Positions 35,339 to 44,091 of a stretch of 64,000 nt of DNA are shown here, one piece after another. Source of the stretch: Syntrophobacter fumaroxidans MPOB (lineage in GTDB: Bacteria > Desulfobacterota > Syntrophobacteria > Syntrophobacterales > Syntrophobacteraceae); the NCBI RefSeq assembly GCF_000014965.1, contig NC_008554.1, positions 1,414,001 through 1,478,000 of the forward strand, given 5' to 3'. The translations under genes and the position numbers were made by a program. How positions within the stretch are numbered: position 1 is the first letter of the stretch; the number at the start of each line of letters is the position of its first letter. Below the pieces are notes generated by a model, which saw nothing but the letters and a program-made list of their open reading frames with translations, was not told where the DNA came from and made no database searches.

Positions 35339-36068
35339 CGATGGTGTCTATGCGAAAGGGATAGAAACCCTTTACCTTGCGTTGATCGAAGAACACGATG
35401 TAACGGTGGTGGCCCCGGAAACGGAACAGAGCGCCGTGGGGCATGCCATCACCTGGCTCGACCCCCTTCGCGTGAAGCCCGTGCATCGTAACGGGCATTT
35501 TTTCGGTCACGCCCTGACCGGAACGCCCGCCGACTGCGTAAAAATCGCCGTCGCCGAGTTGATGTCACCCCCGCCGGACATGGTTGTCTCGGGCGTGAAC
35601 ATGGGCGCCAACGTCGGCGTGAACGTCATATACTCCGGAACCGTATCCGCGGCCACCGAGGCTGCCGTAATGGGGATACCGTCCATGGCGGTATCCATTG
35701 ATTCATTCCAACCCACCGATTTCAGCGCGGTGACCGAGTTCGTTCCCAGGCTGCTGCGCATTGTGGCCAAAGAGGGGCTTCCCCCCGGAGTATGCCTCAA
35801 TGTGAACGTTCCGAACCTGCCGGCCGACCGGATACGAGGTGTCAAGGTGACGCGGCAGGGGCACATGAAAATGGTCGAAAGGTACGACCGCCGGATCGAT
35901 CCAAGAGGCCACGTATATTACTGGCTCACCAATTCCGCCCTGCTGCGGGACGACGATCCCGCGACGGACTCGCTGGCCCTTGCCCGGGACTACATCTCCG
36001 TCACGCCCATCCACCACGATCTGACCCATTATGAAATGATCGACACACTGGGAAAGTGGAACCTTTGA
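35316..36068 (+). CDS. surE: SurE, 5'/3'-nucleotidase
   Basis: A 250-residue metal-dependent nucleoside monophosphate phosphatase. The metal site is the N-terminal MRILLTNDDGVYAKGIETLY (Asp-Asp pair), with a Ser in VAPETEQSAVGHAIT and the Asn in DMVVSGVNMGANVGVNVIYSG. The rest is complete to DYISVTPIHHDLTHYE. It overlaps the gamma-subunit gene by 23 bases and so belongs to the same transcript. SurE dephosphorylates nucleotides and is often stationary-phase linked; its tie to the oxidoreductase is unclear. Confidence 0.93.
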   Translation: MRILLTNDDGVYAKGIETLYLALIEEHDVTVVAPETEQSAVGHAITWLDPLRVKPVHRNGHFFGHALTGTPADCVKIAVAELMSPPPDMVVSGVNMGANVGVNVIYSGTVSAATEAAVMGIPSMAVSIDSFQPTDFSAVTEFVPRLLRIVAKEGLPPGVCLNVNVPNLPADRIRGVKVTRQGHMKMVERYDRRIDPRGHVYYWLTNSALLRDDDPATDSLALARDYISVTPIHHDLTHYEMIDTLGKWNL

Positions 36069-36313
36069 GCGCGAGGGATCACACCGGCCCTCAACCCCCT
36101 CCGCACGGTGAAGTCGCCTCCGGTCGCAGCCGCGAGCGGTGTCGCTTCCATCCCGACAGGAGGGCGCTTGCAGCCTGCGAGAAATACGCATACGGGTACT
36201 GCGCCTCCTGCCTTGAAACGACCCCCCTGTGCACGGACGCATCACTATACTGCCGCCACCGCTCCCGGTGCATCATCTGGGAGCTGATGCGGGACAAGGC
36301 GGAACAGGGTTGA
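36056..36313 (+). CDS. Small Cys-rich protein overlapping surE
   Basis: An 85-residue frame begins with GTG at 36056, 13 bases inside surE, and would be translationally coupled. It carries CRFHPDRRALAACEKY, then YCASCLETTPLC, then YCRHRSRCIIWE, with Cys/His spacing like a B-box or other small zinc finger. The codon use is like its neighbours. Start choice is uncertain (a TTG at 36065 is possible). Function unknown. Confidence 0.5.
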   Translation: MEPLSARDHTGPQPPPHGEVASGRSRERCRFHPDRRALAACEKYAYGYCASCLETTPLCTDASLYCRHRSRCIIWELMRDKAEQG

Positions 36314-36342
36314 TGCCCGACGGTGCACGTTGAAGGGATCGC

Positions 36343-37245
36343 TCACCGGGATTCGATGAGCATCGGCTTCACCTTCTCTTCGTGCTTTATCTGTTCCATA
36401 AGGGTGTTGGCCCTGGAAAGGCTTTCGACCGGTTTGAGGACGACCACGTAGAGCTGGCCCAGATCGCGATTGGAGCTGATCTTGATTTCCGCCTGGTAAC
36501 CTTTCTTCTGAAGTTGCCGCTGCATTTCGTCGGCGTTTTTCTTCTCTTTGAACGCTCCCACCTGGACGGCATACTTCCCCTTTCGCACAGGGGATGGTTT
36601 CCGAGCGCCGGATGCATCGGGAGTGAGGGGAGGAGCCACACCCGGGGGCAGCTTTTTCAGCTCCCGGGCATCGGGAACGATCGAAGCCGTCCGCTGCCCG
36701 GAATCGCCCGCAGGCATGGCGGCCGGACCGGGTTTGGGCTGACCGGTCGATTCTCTTTCCCGGACACCGCCGGCGGCAGGAGCGGGTTCCACCGGCTGCC
36801 GCGGCACGACAGAGGGCGCAGGCTCCGCCGGGACGGGTTCGGACGGCTGCGGCGTCATCGGTTTTGCCGGCAGGGCCTCAGTTCCGTCGGCCACCTTCGG
36901 AGCGACGGTCCCCGGTTCCGGGACAACAGCGGGCCCGGATGACGACCCGGTATCGGGAAGCGCACCCTGAACAGAGGCGGGACCGCGCGGGTATTCGTCA
37001 GCAGCTCCGGGCGGCTGCGCCGAGCCGCCCGTCGGCGGTGCGAAAGCCTTGGGAATGTTCTTGACCACTTTTGCCTTCTCCGTGGGCGGCCTGACGCCGT
37101 TCCTGTCGTCCTTCTGGCGAAGAACGAGCGGCGTGACCACCAACAGCAGGACCAGCGCAACGCCGGCCCAGATGAAGACCCTCAAAGAGGAGCGATCCCC
37201 GGATTGGGGATTCTTTTTTACGAAAAGTCTCTTCTTCTGTGACAT
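36343..37245 (-). CDS. SPOR-domain membrane protein
   Basis: A 300-residue bitopic protein with a short basic cytoplasmic N-terminus (MSQKKRLFVKKNPQ), one membrane helix (FIWAGVALVLLLVVTPLVL, residues 24-42), and a long Pro/Ala/Glu-rich periplasmic linker of about 170 residues. A C-terminal SPOR domain (KYAVQVGAFKEKKNADEMQR onward) binds denuded peptidoglycan glycan at division sites. It is like FtsN/DedD in layout. It lies 10 bases downstream of the aminotransferase gene on the same strand, so the two are probably co-transcribed. Confidence 0.88.
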   Translation of the reverse strand: MSQKKRLFVKKNPQSGDRSSLRVFIWAGVALVLLLVVTPLVLRQKDDRNGVRPPTEKAKVVKNIPKAFAPPTGGSAQPPGAADEYPRGPASVQGALPDTGSSSGPAVVPEPGTVAPKVADGTEALPAKPMTPQPSEPVPAEPAPSVVPRQPVEPAPAAGGVRERESTGQPKPGPAAMPAGDSGQRTASIVPDARELKKLPPGVAPPLTPDASGARKPSPVRKGKYAVQVGAFKEKKNADEMQRQLQKKGYQAEIKISSNRDLGQLYVVVLKPVESLSRANTLMEQIKHEEKVKPMLIESR

Positions 37246-37255
37246 AAATCACCTT

Positions 37256-38446
37256 CTACACCATTCCCCGCGCTTTCGCACAGGCTCTCTCGAATCCCGG
37301 CAGGGCCCCTTCGATCGTCCGGTCATCGACGCAATAGGCGAGCCTGAAATGGCCGGGCCCCGCAAACCCGCTTCCCGGAACCGCCAGGATGTTCTCTTCC
37401 TGAAGGATCCGGACAAACCGCACGTCATCAGCCAACGGGCTCTTGGGGAAAAGGTAAAAGGCGCCTTTGGGAACCACCAGCTCGTATCCGAACGCCCGGA
37501 GGCTGCTCACCAGCCGGTCCCTCTTGCGCCGGTATATTCCGACATCCACGCAAATTCCCTGAAGCTCAACGATCAGCCTCTGCATCAGCCCCGGTGCGTT
37601 CACGAAACCCAGGATACGGTTGGCCAGCGTCAGCGCCCCCAGCACCTTCTGCACTTCGTCGGCCGAAGGATTGACCGCGACAAACCCGATGCGTTCCCCC
37701 GGTAGCGACAGATCCTTGGAGTAGGAGGTCGTGATGAGTGAATTTTCGTAATGGGCGAAAATACAGGGGACCCGGCAGTCGTCATAAACGATCCTGCGGT
37801 AGGGCTCATCCGAGACCAGGTAGATGATGTGTCCGAGTTCATAGTTCTTGCGGGAAATCAGCTCCCCGAGGAGCTTGATCTCTTCCTCGGAATAAATCTG
37901 CCCGGTGGGGTTGTTCGGGGAATTGATCAGGATCACCTTGGTTTTCGGCCCGATGGCTCTTTCCAGGCCGTCCAGGTCGAGCGTGAAATCTTCCCGGGTG
38001 GGAACCGACTTCAGGGTCCCTCCATGGTTTTCCGAATAGAAACCGTATTCCACGAAATGAGGCGCGGGAACCAGCACCTCGTCACCCGGATCGAGCAGGG
38101 CTTTCAGGATGATATTCAACCCGCCGGCGGCGCCGCATGTGGCGATGATGTGATCCTGCGCCATGGATACGCAATACTCGGTGCACAAGTACGCGGACAC
38201 CGCCTGGCGCGTTTCCGCCAGGCCGGCGTTGGGCATATAGCCGTGCATGCCCGGTTCGTCCCTGGCCGCCAGCTCGCGCAGCTTTTGCTTCACCAGTTCG
38301 GGGGGAGGAACGTTCGGATTGCCCAGACTGAAATCGAATACCTTGTCTTCGCCGTGTATTTTCTTCAAACGTGCCCCTTCCTCGAACATTTTTCGAATCC
38401 AGGACGATCGTTCCATGTAATCGAGCATTCTTCGGGCCACTGCCAT
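37256..38446 (-). CDS. PLP-dependent class I aminotransferase
   Basis: A 396-residue fold-type I aminotransferase. Substrate/PLP residues: FSLGNPNVPPPELVK, GYMPNAGLAETRQAV, ATCGAAGGLNIILKALLDPG, the PLP-contacting NSPNNPTGQIYSEEE, DEPYRRIVYDD, and the Schiff-base Lys in SYSKDLSLPGERIGF. The final Arg is in GHFRLAYCVDD. It resembles aspartate/aromatic-type aminotransferases, but specificity is not defined. The start at 38446 follows GGAGGAG; the frame upstream has no homology. Confidence 0.9.
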   Translation of the reverse strand: MAVARRMLDYMERSSWIRKMFEEGARLKKIHGEDKVFDFSLGNPNVPPPELVKQKLRELAARDEPGMHGYMPNAGLAETRQAVSAYLCTEYCVSMAQDHIIATCGAAGGLNIILKALLDPGDEVLVPAPHFVEYGFYSENHGGTLKSVPTREDFTLDLDGLERAIGPKTKVILINSPNNPTGQIYSEEEIKLLGELISRKNYELGHIIYLVSDEPYRRIVYDDCRVPCIFAHYENSLITTSYSKDLSLPGERIGFVAVNPSADEVQKVLGALTLANRILGFVNAPGLMQRLIVELQGICVDVGIYRRKRDRLVSSLRAFGYELVVPKGAFYLFPKSPLADDVRFVRILQEENILAVPGSGFAGPGHFRLAYCVDDRTIEGALPGFERACAKARGMV

Positions 38447-39103
38447 GTTCGCACTCCTCCGCACCCACGATAAGATTCGCCGCTCCGCGGCCGTGACCGT
38501 GCGCGCGCGGCGCACGACCCTTACACGACACTATAAGGGACATGGACGCATCGATGCAAGAACTTAAGAGCCCGGTTGCCGCGCCGAACCGCGAAAGCGC
38601 AACCCCTCCGCGCGGCTTCTTCGAGCCGGTATCGCGAAGTCTCCCCGAGCCGTCTCGAAACCCTGCGACCCTGGAAGCATCGGGATTGAAATCTTCTGAA
38701 AATCGGAGTATCACTCGTCAGTGTCGAAGCAGACGATTGCAGCGCATCCCGTTTCCGATGTCGAGGTGTTTGTGGCTCCACTGAGCGCTTTGCATTTCAA
38801 GTCATCTTTTGCTTGCCAGAATTGCCCGTTTCATGTGAAAATGCCTTGTCAATATAGCTCTCTAGTTCCCTGTCCCGCTGCCCCGATTCAACCTTTCCAC
38901 CGAAAGAGCATCCGCGTTGCCTGAGTTTTCGGAGCGGTGGTTTTCCCGAACAGTGCTTTGTCCGAAGATTGTGTAGTCGGGATGATAGAAATTTTATTAT
39001 GAACATTTAAGCTGTTACGAGCTAATTGCGAACGGTCTGCACATTGTTGCGGGCACCTCCGCAGGACCTTTCGCCTCCAAGTCATTTCCCCTCGGGAGGT
39101 ACT
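38447..39103. other. Divergent promoter region of the Hdr locus
   Basis: About 660 bases between the aminotransferase (minus) and the first Hdr-like gene (plus). No gene is supported. The last 130 bases (38950-39010) are clearly AT-richer (GATAGAAATTTTATTATGAA), so the hdr promoter probably lies there; a TTGTGT...TTTTAT pair is possible but weak. Confidence 0.4.
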
Positions 39104-42100
39104 ATGATCGTGAAAGAACATGGTAGTGGGGTAGTCGGTTCCGTTCTCGTCATCGGCGGCGGCATCGCCGGAATGCAGGCGGCTCTCGATCTCGCCAATT
39201 CCGGCTATTACGTTCACCTGCTGGAGAAAGGTCCGGCGATCGGGGGCGGCATGGCCCAACTGGACAAGACCTTTCCGACCAACGAATGCGCCATGTGAAT
39301 CATCTCGCCCAAGCTGGTCGAGGTCGGCCGGCATCTGAACATCAACCTTTTGACCAACTCGCAGCTGCAAAGCCTCAGCGGCACGGAAGGCAACTTCCAC
39401 GCCGAGGTGCTGCAGAAACCCCGGTACGTGGACCTGGACAAGTGCATATCCTGCGGCGCGTGTGCGGGCAAGTGCCCGACTGTTGTGATCGACGCCTTCA
39501 ATGCCGGGCTCGGCAAGCGCAAGGCCATTTACAAGTATTACGCCCAGGCGATCCCATCCGGATACGCCATAGACGCGGAAAACTGCCGCCAGCTCGGACA
39601 CGGCAAGAAGTGCGGCATCTGCGCCAAGGTTTGCCCGGCGGATGCGGTGGATTACGGGCAAAAGGAAAAGCTACTCAACCTCCAGGTGGGCGCGGTCATT
39701 CTGGCTACCGGATTCCAGGCCTTCGACCCCACCCGGATCGATACGTACGGTTACGCAACGCACCCCAATGTAGTGACGGCACTCGAATTCGAACGGCTTT
39801 TGAGCGCAGGCGGTCCCACGTCCGGCCATCTGCACCGGCCTTCCGAACTGGTCCTTAAAGAGGAGATTTCCGCTCTCGAAACGGAGATCGAGAAGCTCGA
39901 TCGCCGGACCAGGCAGGCCGGGGACAAAGACGGCTCTTCCCCTGCCGGTGGGATCGAACACCGCGGCCGGCTTGGGGCCGCCCTGGCCGAGCTTACGAAC
40001 AAGCTGGCGGCCGAGCACGAGCCGAAACGGATCGCCTGGCTCCAGTGCGTCGGGTCGCGCGACATCAACGTTTGCGACAACGGGTATTGCTCCGGGGTGT
40101 GCTGCATGTACGCCGTCAAGGAAGCGGTCATCGCCAGGGAACACGCCGGAGGCGACCTCGAGGCCGCGATTTTTTTCATGGACATGCGTACGTACGGGAA
40201 AGAATTCGAACAGTACTACAACCGGGCGAGGGACAACGGCGTCCGTTTCGTCCGTTCGCGCGTCCACAGCGTCGAACCGGACATCGGGACCGGCAATCTC
40301 CGCCTCGGCTACGTGAAGGAATCAGGTGAGCCGGCGGAGGAGGAATTCGACCTGGTCGTGCTGTCGGTGGGGCTCGAGTCCTCCCCGGAGGTACGGGAGC
40401 TTGCCGGGAAACTGGACATTGAGCTGGATCACTATCAGTTCGCCAAAACCGGCAGCTTCGCCCCGGTGGCCACATCCCGACCGGGCATATACGCCTGCGG
40501 CGTCCTCCAGGGCCCCAAGGACATTCCGGTGTCCGTAATGGAAGCATCGGCGGCCGCGGGCGCAGCGGCGAGCAACCTGGCGGCGGCGCGCCACACCCTG
40601 GTTCAGAAGAAGACGTTCCCCGAGGAGCGCGACGTCCGGTCGGAGGACCCTCGGATCGGCGTCTTCGTCTGCAACTGCGGCGTCAACATATCGAGCGTCG
40701 TGCGGGTGCCGGAGGTGGTGGAGTACGCCAGCGGGCTGCCCAATGTGGTCTACGTCCAGGAAAATCTGTTCTCCTGTTCCCAGGACGCGCAGGACAAGCT
40801 GGTCGGCGTCATCAAGGAGCAGAATCTCAACCGAGTGGTCGTTGCGGCCTGTTCCCCACGGACCCACGAACCCCTGTTCCAGGAAACCATCCGCAACAGC
40901 TCGCTCAACAAGTATCTCTTCGAGCAGGCCAACATCCGGGATCAGTGTTCCTGGGTTCATGCCATGGACCACGATGCAGCCACGCAAAAGGCCAAGGACC
41001 TGGTACGCATGGCCGTTGCCAGGGCCGCCCTCATCGAACCCCTGTCGATGCCTTCCGTGCCCGTCAACCGCGCCGCCCTCATCGTGGGCGGCGGCGTGGC
41101 CGGAATGATGAGCGCCCTGACGCTGGCGCGCCAGGGATTTCAGGCGCATATCGTCGAGGAGAAGGACCGGCTCGGCGGCCACGCGCTCAAGCTGACGCGC
41201 ACCTGGAAGGGCGAGGACATACCTTCTTTCCTCGAGCAACTCGTCAAGGATGTTCAGGACAATGAGGCCATCCAGGTTCATCTGAACAGCTCGATCTCCG
41301 CCACATCAGGATACGTCGGCAATTTCAAGACGACCATCGCGAGCGGTGGCGGCGACGGCGTCGAGATCGAACACGGGGTCACCATACTGGCCATCGGCGC
41401 TCATTCCCTGAATCCCGACGAATACCTTTACGGCAAGAACTCCCGCGTCTTTCGCTGGCACGATCTGGACAAGGCCCGGGACACCGACCTGGTCAGGAAG
41501 GCTTCCTCCGCGGTATTCATCCAGTGCGTGGGTTCGCGCGAACCGGATCGCCCGCACTGCAGCCGGATCTGCTGCACCTTCTCGGTGCAGAAGGCCGTCG
41601 AGCTCAAAGAGCTCAACCCCGAGATGGACGTCACCATCCTCTACCGCGACATCCGCACCTACGGAGAGCGTGAAGACCTATACAGGGAAGCGCGACGACG
41701 CGGCGTGATCTTCATCCGCTACGACCTCGAACACAAGCCTGTTGTCCGGGAAATCGACGACGGGCGCCTTGAGGTCACGGTGATGGACCACGTGCTTCGG
41801 CGGCCCATCACGCTGAGGCCCGATTTCATCACTCTGGCCAGCGCCATTCAGACCAGGGACGCCGACAAGCTGGCGCAGCTTTTCAAGGTTCCGCTGAGCC
41901 AGGACCATTTCTTCCTGGAAGTGCACATGAAGCTGCGGCCCGTTGATTTTGCCACCGACGGCGTCTTCGTCTGCGGCCTTGCACACTATCCCAAGTCCAT
42001 CGACGAGAGCATCGCCCAGGCGCAGGCGGCCGCGGCAAGGGCCGCAACCATCCTGGCCCAGGAAACCATCGAGGTCGAGGGCGTGGTGTCCAGCGTGGAC

Positions 42101-42322
42101 CAGACCATGTGCCGCGGGTGCGGCAAGTGCGTGGACGTCTGTCCCTACGGCTCTCCGCAGTTGGTGGAAGTCGGGGAGGGAGTGTTCGTGTCGCAAATCC
42201 AGGAAGCGCTCTGCAAGGGCTGCGGCGCGTGCGCCGTGGCCTGCCCGACGGGTGCGGCCGCGATACGCCATTTCAACGACAAGGAAGTTCTCACGATGGT
42301 GGAGGCCGCGCTCTGCAAATAG
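39104..42322 (+). CDS. Selenocysteine HdrA/QmoA-QmoB fusion flavoprotein
   Basis: Reading UGA 39296-39298 as selenocysteine gives one 1072-residue frame. Residues 1-515 are QmoA/HdrA-like: an FAD site ([20 protein letters not shown]), [12 protein letters not shown] then Sec65 then [10 protein letters not shown], where relatives have Cys, and ferredoxin motifs [12 protein letters not shown] (~113) and CGICAKVCP (~170). A coiled-coil insertion follows (~245-305). Residues ~519-1072 are QmoB/HdrA2-like: [23 protein letters not shown], a second FAD site ([20 protein letters not shown]), and C-terminal clusters [14 protein letters not shown] and [12 protein letters not shown]. The units are split in the second locus (44092, 45733). 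It is soluble, and I infer that it bifurcates or confurcates electrons. GGGAGGT precedes the ATG. Confidence 0.9.
39296..39322 (+). promoter_or_regulatory. UGA selenocysteine codon and possible SECIS
   Basis: The UGA lies between AM and IISPKLVE codons in a frame that is open and homologous on both sides. Just downstream CTCG (39304-39307) can pair with CGAG (39319-39322), with CC/GG inside and a small AAGCT loop containing G. The hairpin is modest, as many bacterial SECIS are. Confidence 0.7.
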
Positions 42323-42457
42323 CCCCCGGAGCGGGCCCCGGTCCGGGCCGATTGGTTCGGGGCAGGCCGTAAACGGGGGACGGGGTGGAGCGGCGGCGAT
42401 CTCCCGCTCAACGGGTTGCTGCCCATTATGGAGCCCACAATAGAGGAAGAATACGAC

Positions 42458-42877
42458 ATGAGTGCCGAGTACGAGCCAAGAATCATTGCCTTTTGCTGCA
42501 ACTGGTGCGCGTACGCCGGAGCGGATCTGGCCGGCGTCAGCCGCATCCAGTACCCGCCCAACATCCGGGTGATACGAGTCATGTGTTCCGGCCGCGTGTC
42601 CCCCGATTTCATACTGAAGGCTTTCCAGCTGGGGGCCGACGGCATCCTGGTGAGCGGGTGACACATCGGCGACTGCCATTACCTGGACGGTAATGAGAAA
42701 GCGGAACGGATCGTGAGCATGACCCGCGAGTTGCTCGGCCTGATGGGAATCGATAACGAACGCCTGGAGCTGCAGTGGGTTTCTTCGGCCGAAGGGGCCC
42801 GTTTTGCCGAAATCGTCACCAATTTCACCAATAAAGTCAAAAAGCTCGGTAAATCTTCGGTTGGAGCGGCAGCATGA
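42458..42877 (+). CDS. MvhD-like iron-sulfur protein, selenocysteine form (set 1)
   Basis: A 139-residue protein with UGA at 42659-42661 read as Sec68. MvhD/FrhD-type proteins carry a [2Fe-2S] center and link a dehydrogenase to HdrA. The N-terminal motif [20 protein letters not shown] and [20 protein letters not shown] are typical, and GILVSG[14 protein letters not shown] has Sec where relatives have Cys. A conventional stop at the UGA would remove the conserved GDCHY and the C-terminal helix. The final ATGA overlaps the next gene. The ATG at 42458 gives the standard N-terminus. Confidence 0.88.
42659..42677 (+). promoter_or_regulatory. UGA selenocysteine codon and possible SECIS
   Basis: After the UGA, GGC (42668-42670) and GCC (42675-42677) form a short hairpin with a GACT loop that starts with G. 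It is short, and stronger structures may lie further downstream. Confidence 0.6.
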
Positions 42878-44001
42878 ATGTAGAAGAAGCAATCAAGACG
42901 TATCGGACTTTCTATTGCCTCGACTGCGGGGTCTGTACCGGAAGTTGCCCGGTTTCCAGGGTGCACCCTTCGTTCTCCCCGAGGATCATCGTCGAAAAGG
43001 CCCTGCTGGACCTGGGAGACGAACTGCTCAAAGACCGGGAGCTCTGGTCGTGCCTCACCTGCGGGCGCTGCTTCGAGCGCTGCCCGACCAACATCGATTT
43101 CCCCGAATTCATGCGGGCGCTGCGCGAGGAAGCCGCCAGGCGGGGCACTTCCCCGCTGCTGTCCCATCACGGCATGCTGCAGACCGTCATGGAAATGCAG
43201 ACCCAGGGCATTCGTCAGAACAAAACGGCCTGGGCCAGGGAGGCCGGGGAGATCGCGCAAACGGGCGACACGTTTTTCTTCGTGGGCTGCATGCCCTACT
43301 TCGACGTGATATTCCGGGACATCGGCGTCGACAGCCTGACCACCAGCCGCAACGTGCTCAAGATCCTCAACGCGGCTGGCGTCGTCCCCGTGGTGTCCGA
43401 CGAGGAAGCCTGCTGCGGCCACGACATGCTCTGGAACGGCAGGCCCGACACGTTCAGGAAACTCGCCTCCGCCAATATCGAGCTGATCCGGAAGTCGGGG
43501 GCCAGGCGCGTCGTTTTCAGCTGCCCCGAGGGGTACTACACCTTCAAGCACCACTACCCCCAGTACTTCGGCAAGCTCGATTTCGAGCTCGTCCATTTCT
43601 ACGACTTCCTGAGCGAATTGATCGCCGACGGGGCCATCAAGCTCGTCGACGGCGGATCGACCTTCACCTACCACGACCCGTGCCGGCTGGGGCGCATGGC
43701 CAAGATTTACGACAGCCCGCGCAGGATCCTGGAAAAGGTGGAAGGCTCGCGTTTCGTGGAAATGGAACGCAACCGTGAAAACGCCGTCTGCTGCGGCACC
43801 AGCGGCTGGGCCAACTGCTCGATCTGTTCCAAGCAGATCCAGGTGGAACGACTTCGGGAAGCCAAGAGCACAGGGGCTTCAACCCTGATCACCGCCTGTC
43901 CCAAGTGCCAGATCCATCTCAACTGCGCACTCGCGAGCATGGACCTCGAAATCGGCATAAAGGATCTGACCACTTTTGTCGCGGAAACTATGCACAAATG
44001 A
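42874..44001 (+). CDS. HdrC-HdrB-like fused heterodisulfide-reductase-type protein
   Basis: A 375-residue protein that fuses an HdrC-like 2[4Fe-4S] region (CLDCGVCTGSCP, CLTCGRCFERCPTN; residues 16-75) to an HdrB-like part with two CCG domains. Domain 1 carries CMPYFDVIFRDIG and EEACCGHDMLW. Domain 2 has CRLGRMAKIYDSPRRI, NAVCCGTSGWANC and ACPKCQIHLNC. In HdrB such cysteines hold a pair of noncubane [4Fe-4S] clusters that reduce disulfides. Here the order matches HdrD. It overlaps the MvhD gene by 4 bases, so it is strictly co-translated. The natural substrate (a thiol/disulfide such as DsrC, or another acceptor) is unknown. Confidence 0.88.
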   Translation: MNVEEAIKTYRTFYCLDCGVCTGSCPVSRVHPSFSPRIIVEKALLDLGDELLKDRELWSCLTCGRCFERCPTNIDFPEFMRALREEAARRGTSPLLSHHGMLQTVMEMQTQGIRQNKTAWAREAGEIAQTGDTFFFVGCMPYFDVIFRDIGVDSLTTSRNVLKILNAAGVVPVVSDEEACCGHDMLWNGRPDTFRKLASANIELIRKSGARRVVFSCPEGYYTFKHHYPQYFGKLDFELVHFYDFLSELIADGAIKLVDGGSTFTYHDPCRLGRMAKIYDSPRRILEKVEGSRFVEMERNRENAVCCGTSGWANCSICSKQIQVERLREAKSTGASTLITACPKCQIHLNCALASMDLEIGIKDLTTFVAETMHK

Positions 44002-44091
44002 CCGGACGCCTCCGGCCGTTACGGTCGAGCGCTCGGCGGATGACGGATACGAAACGGCAGGATCGCAACCAGAGAAACAACGAGGTGGACA

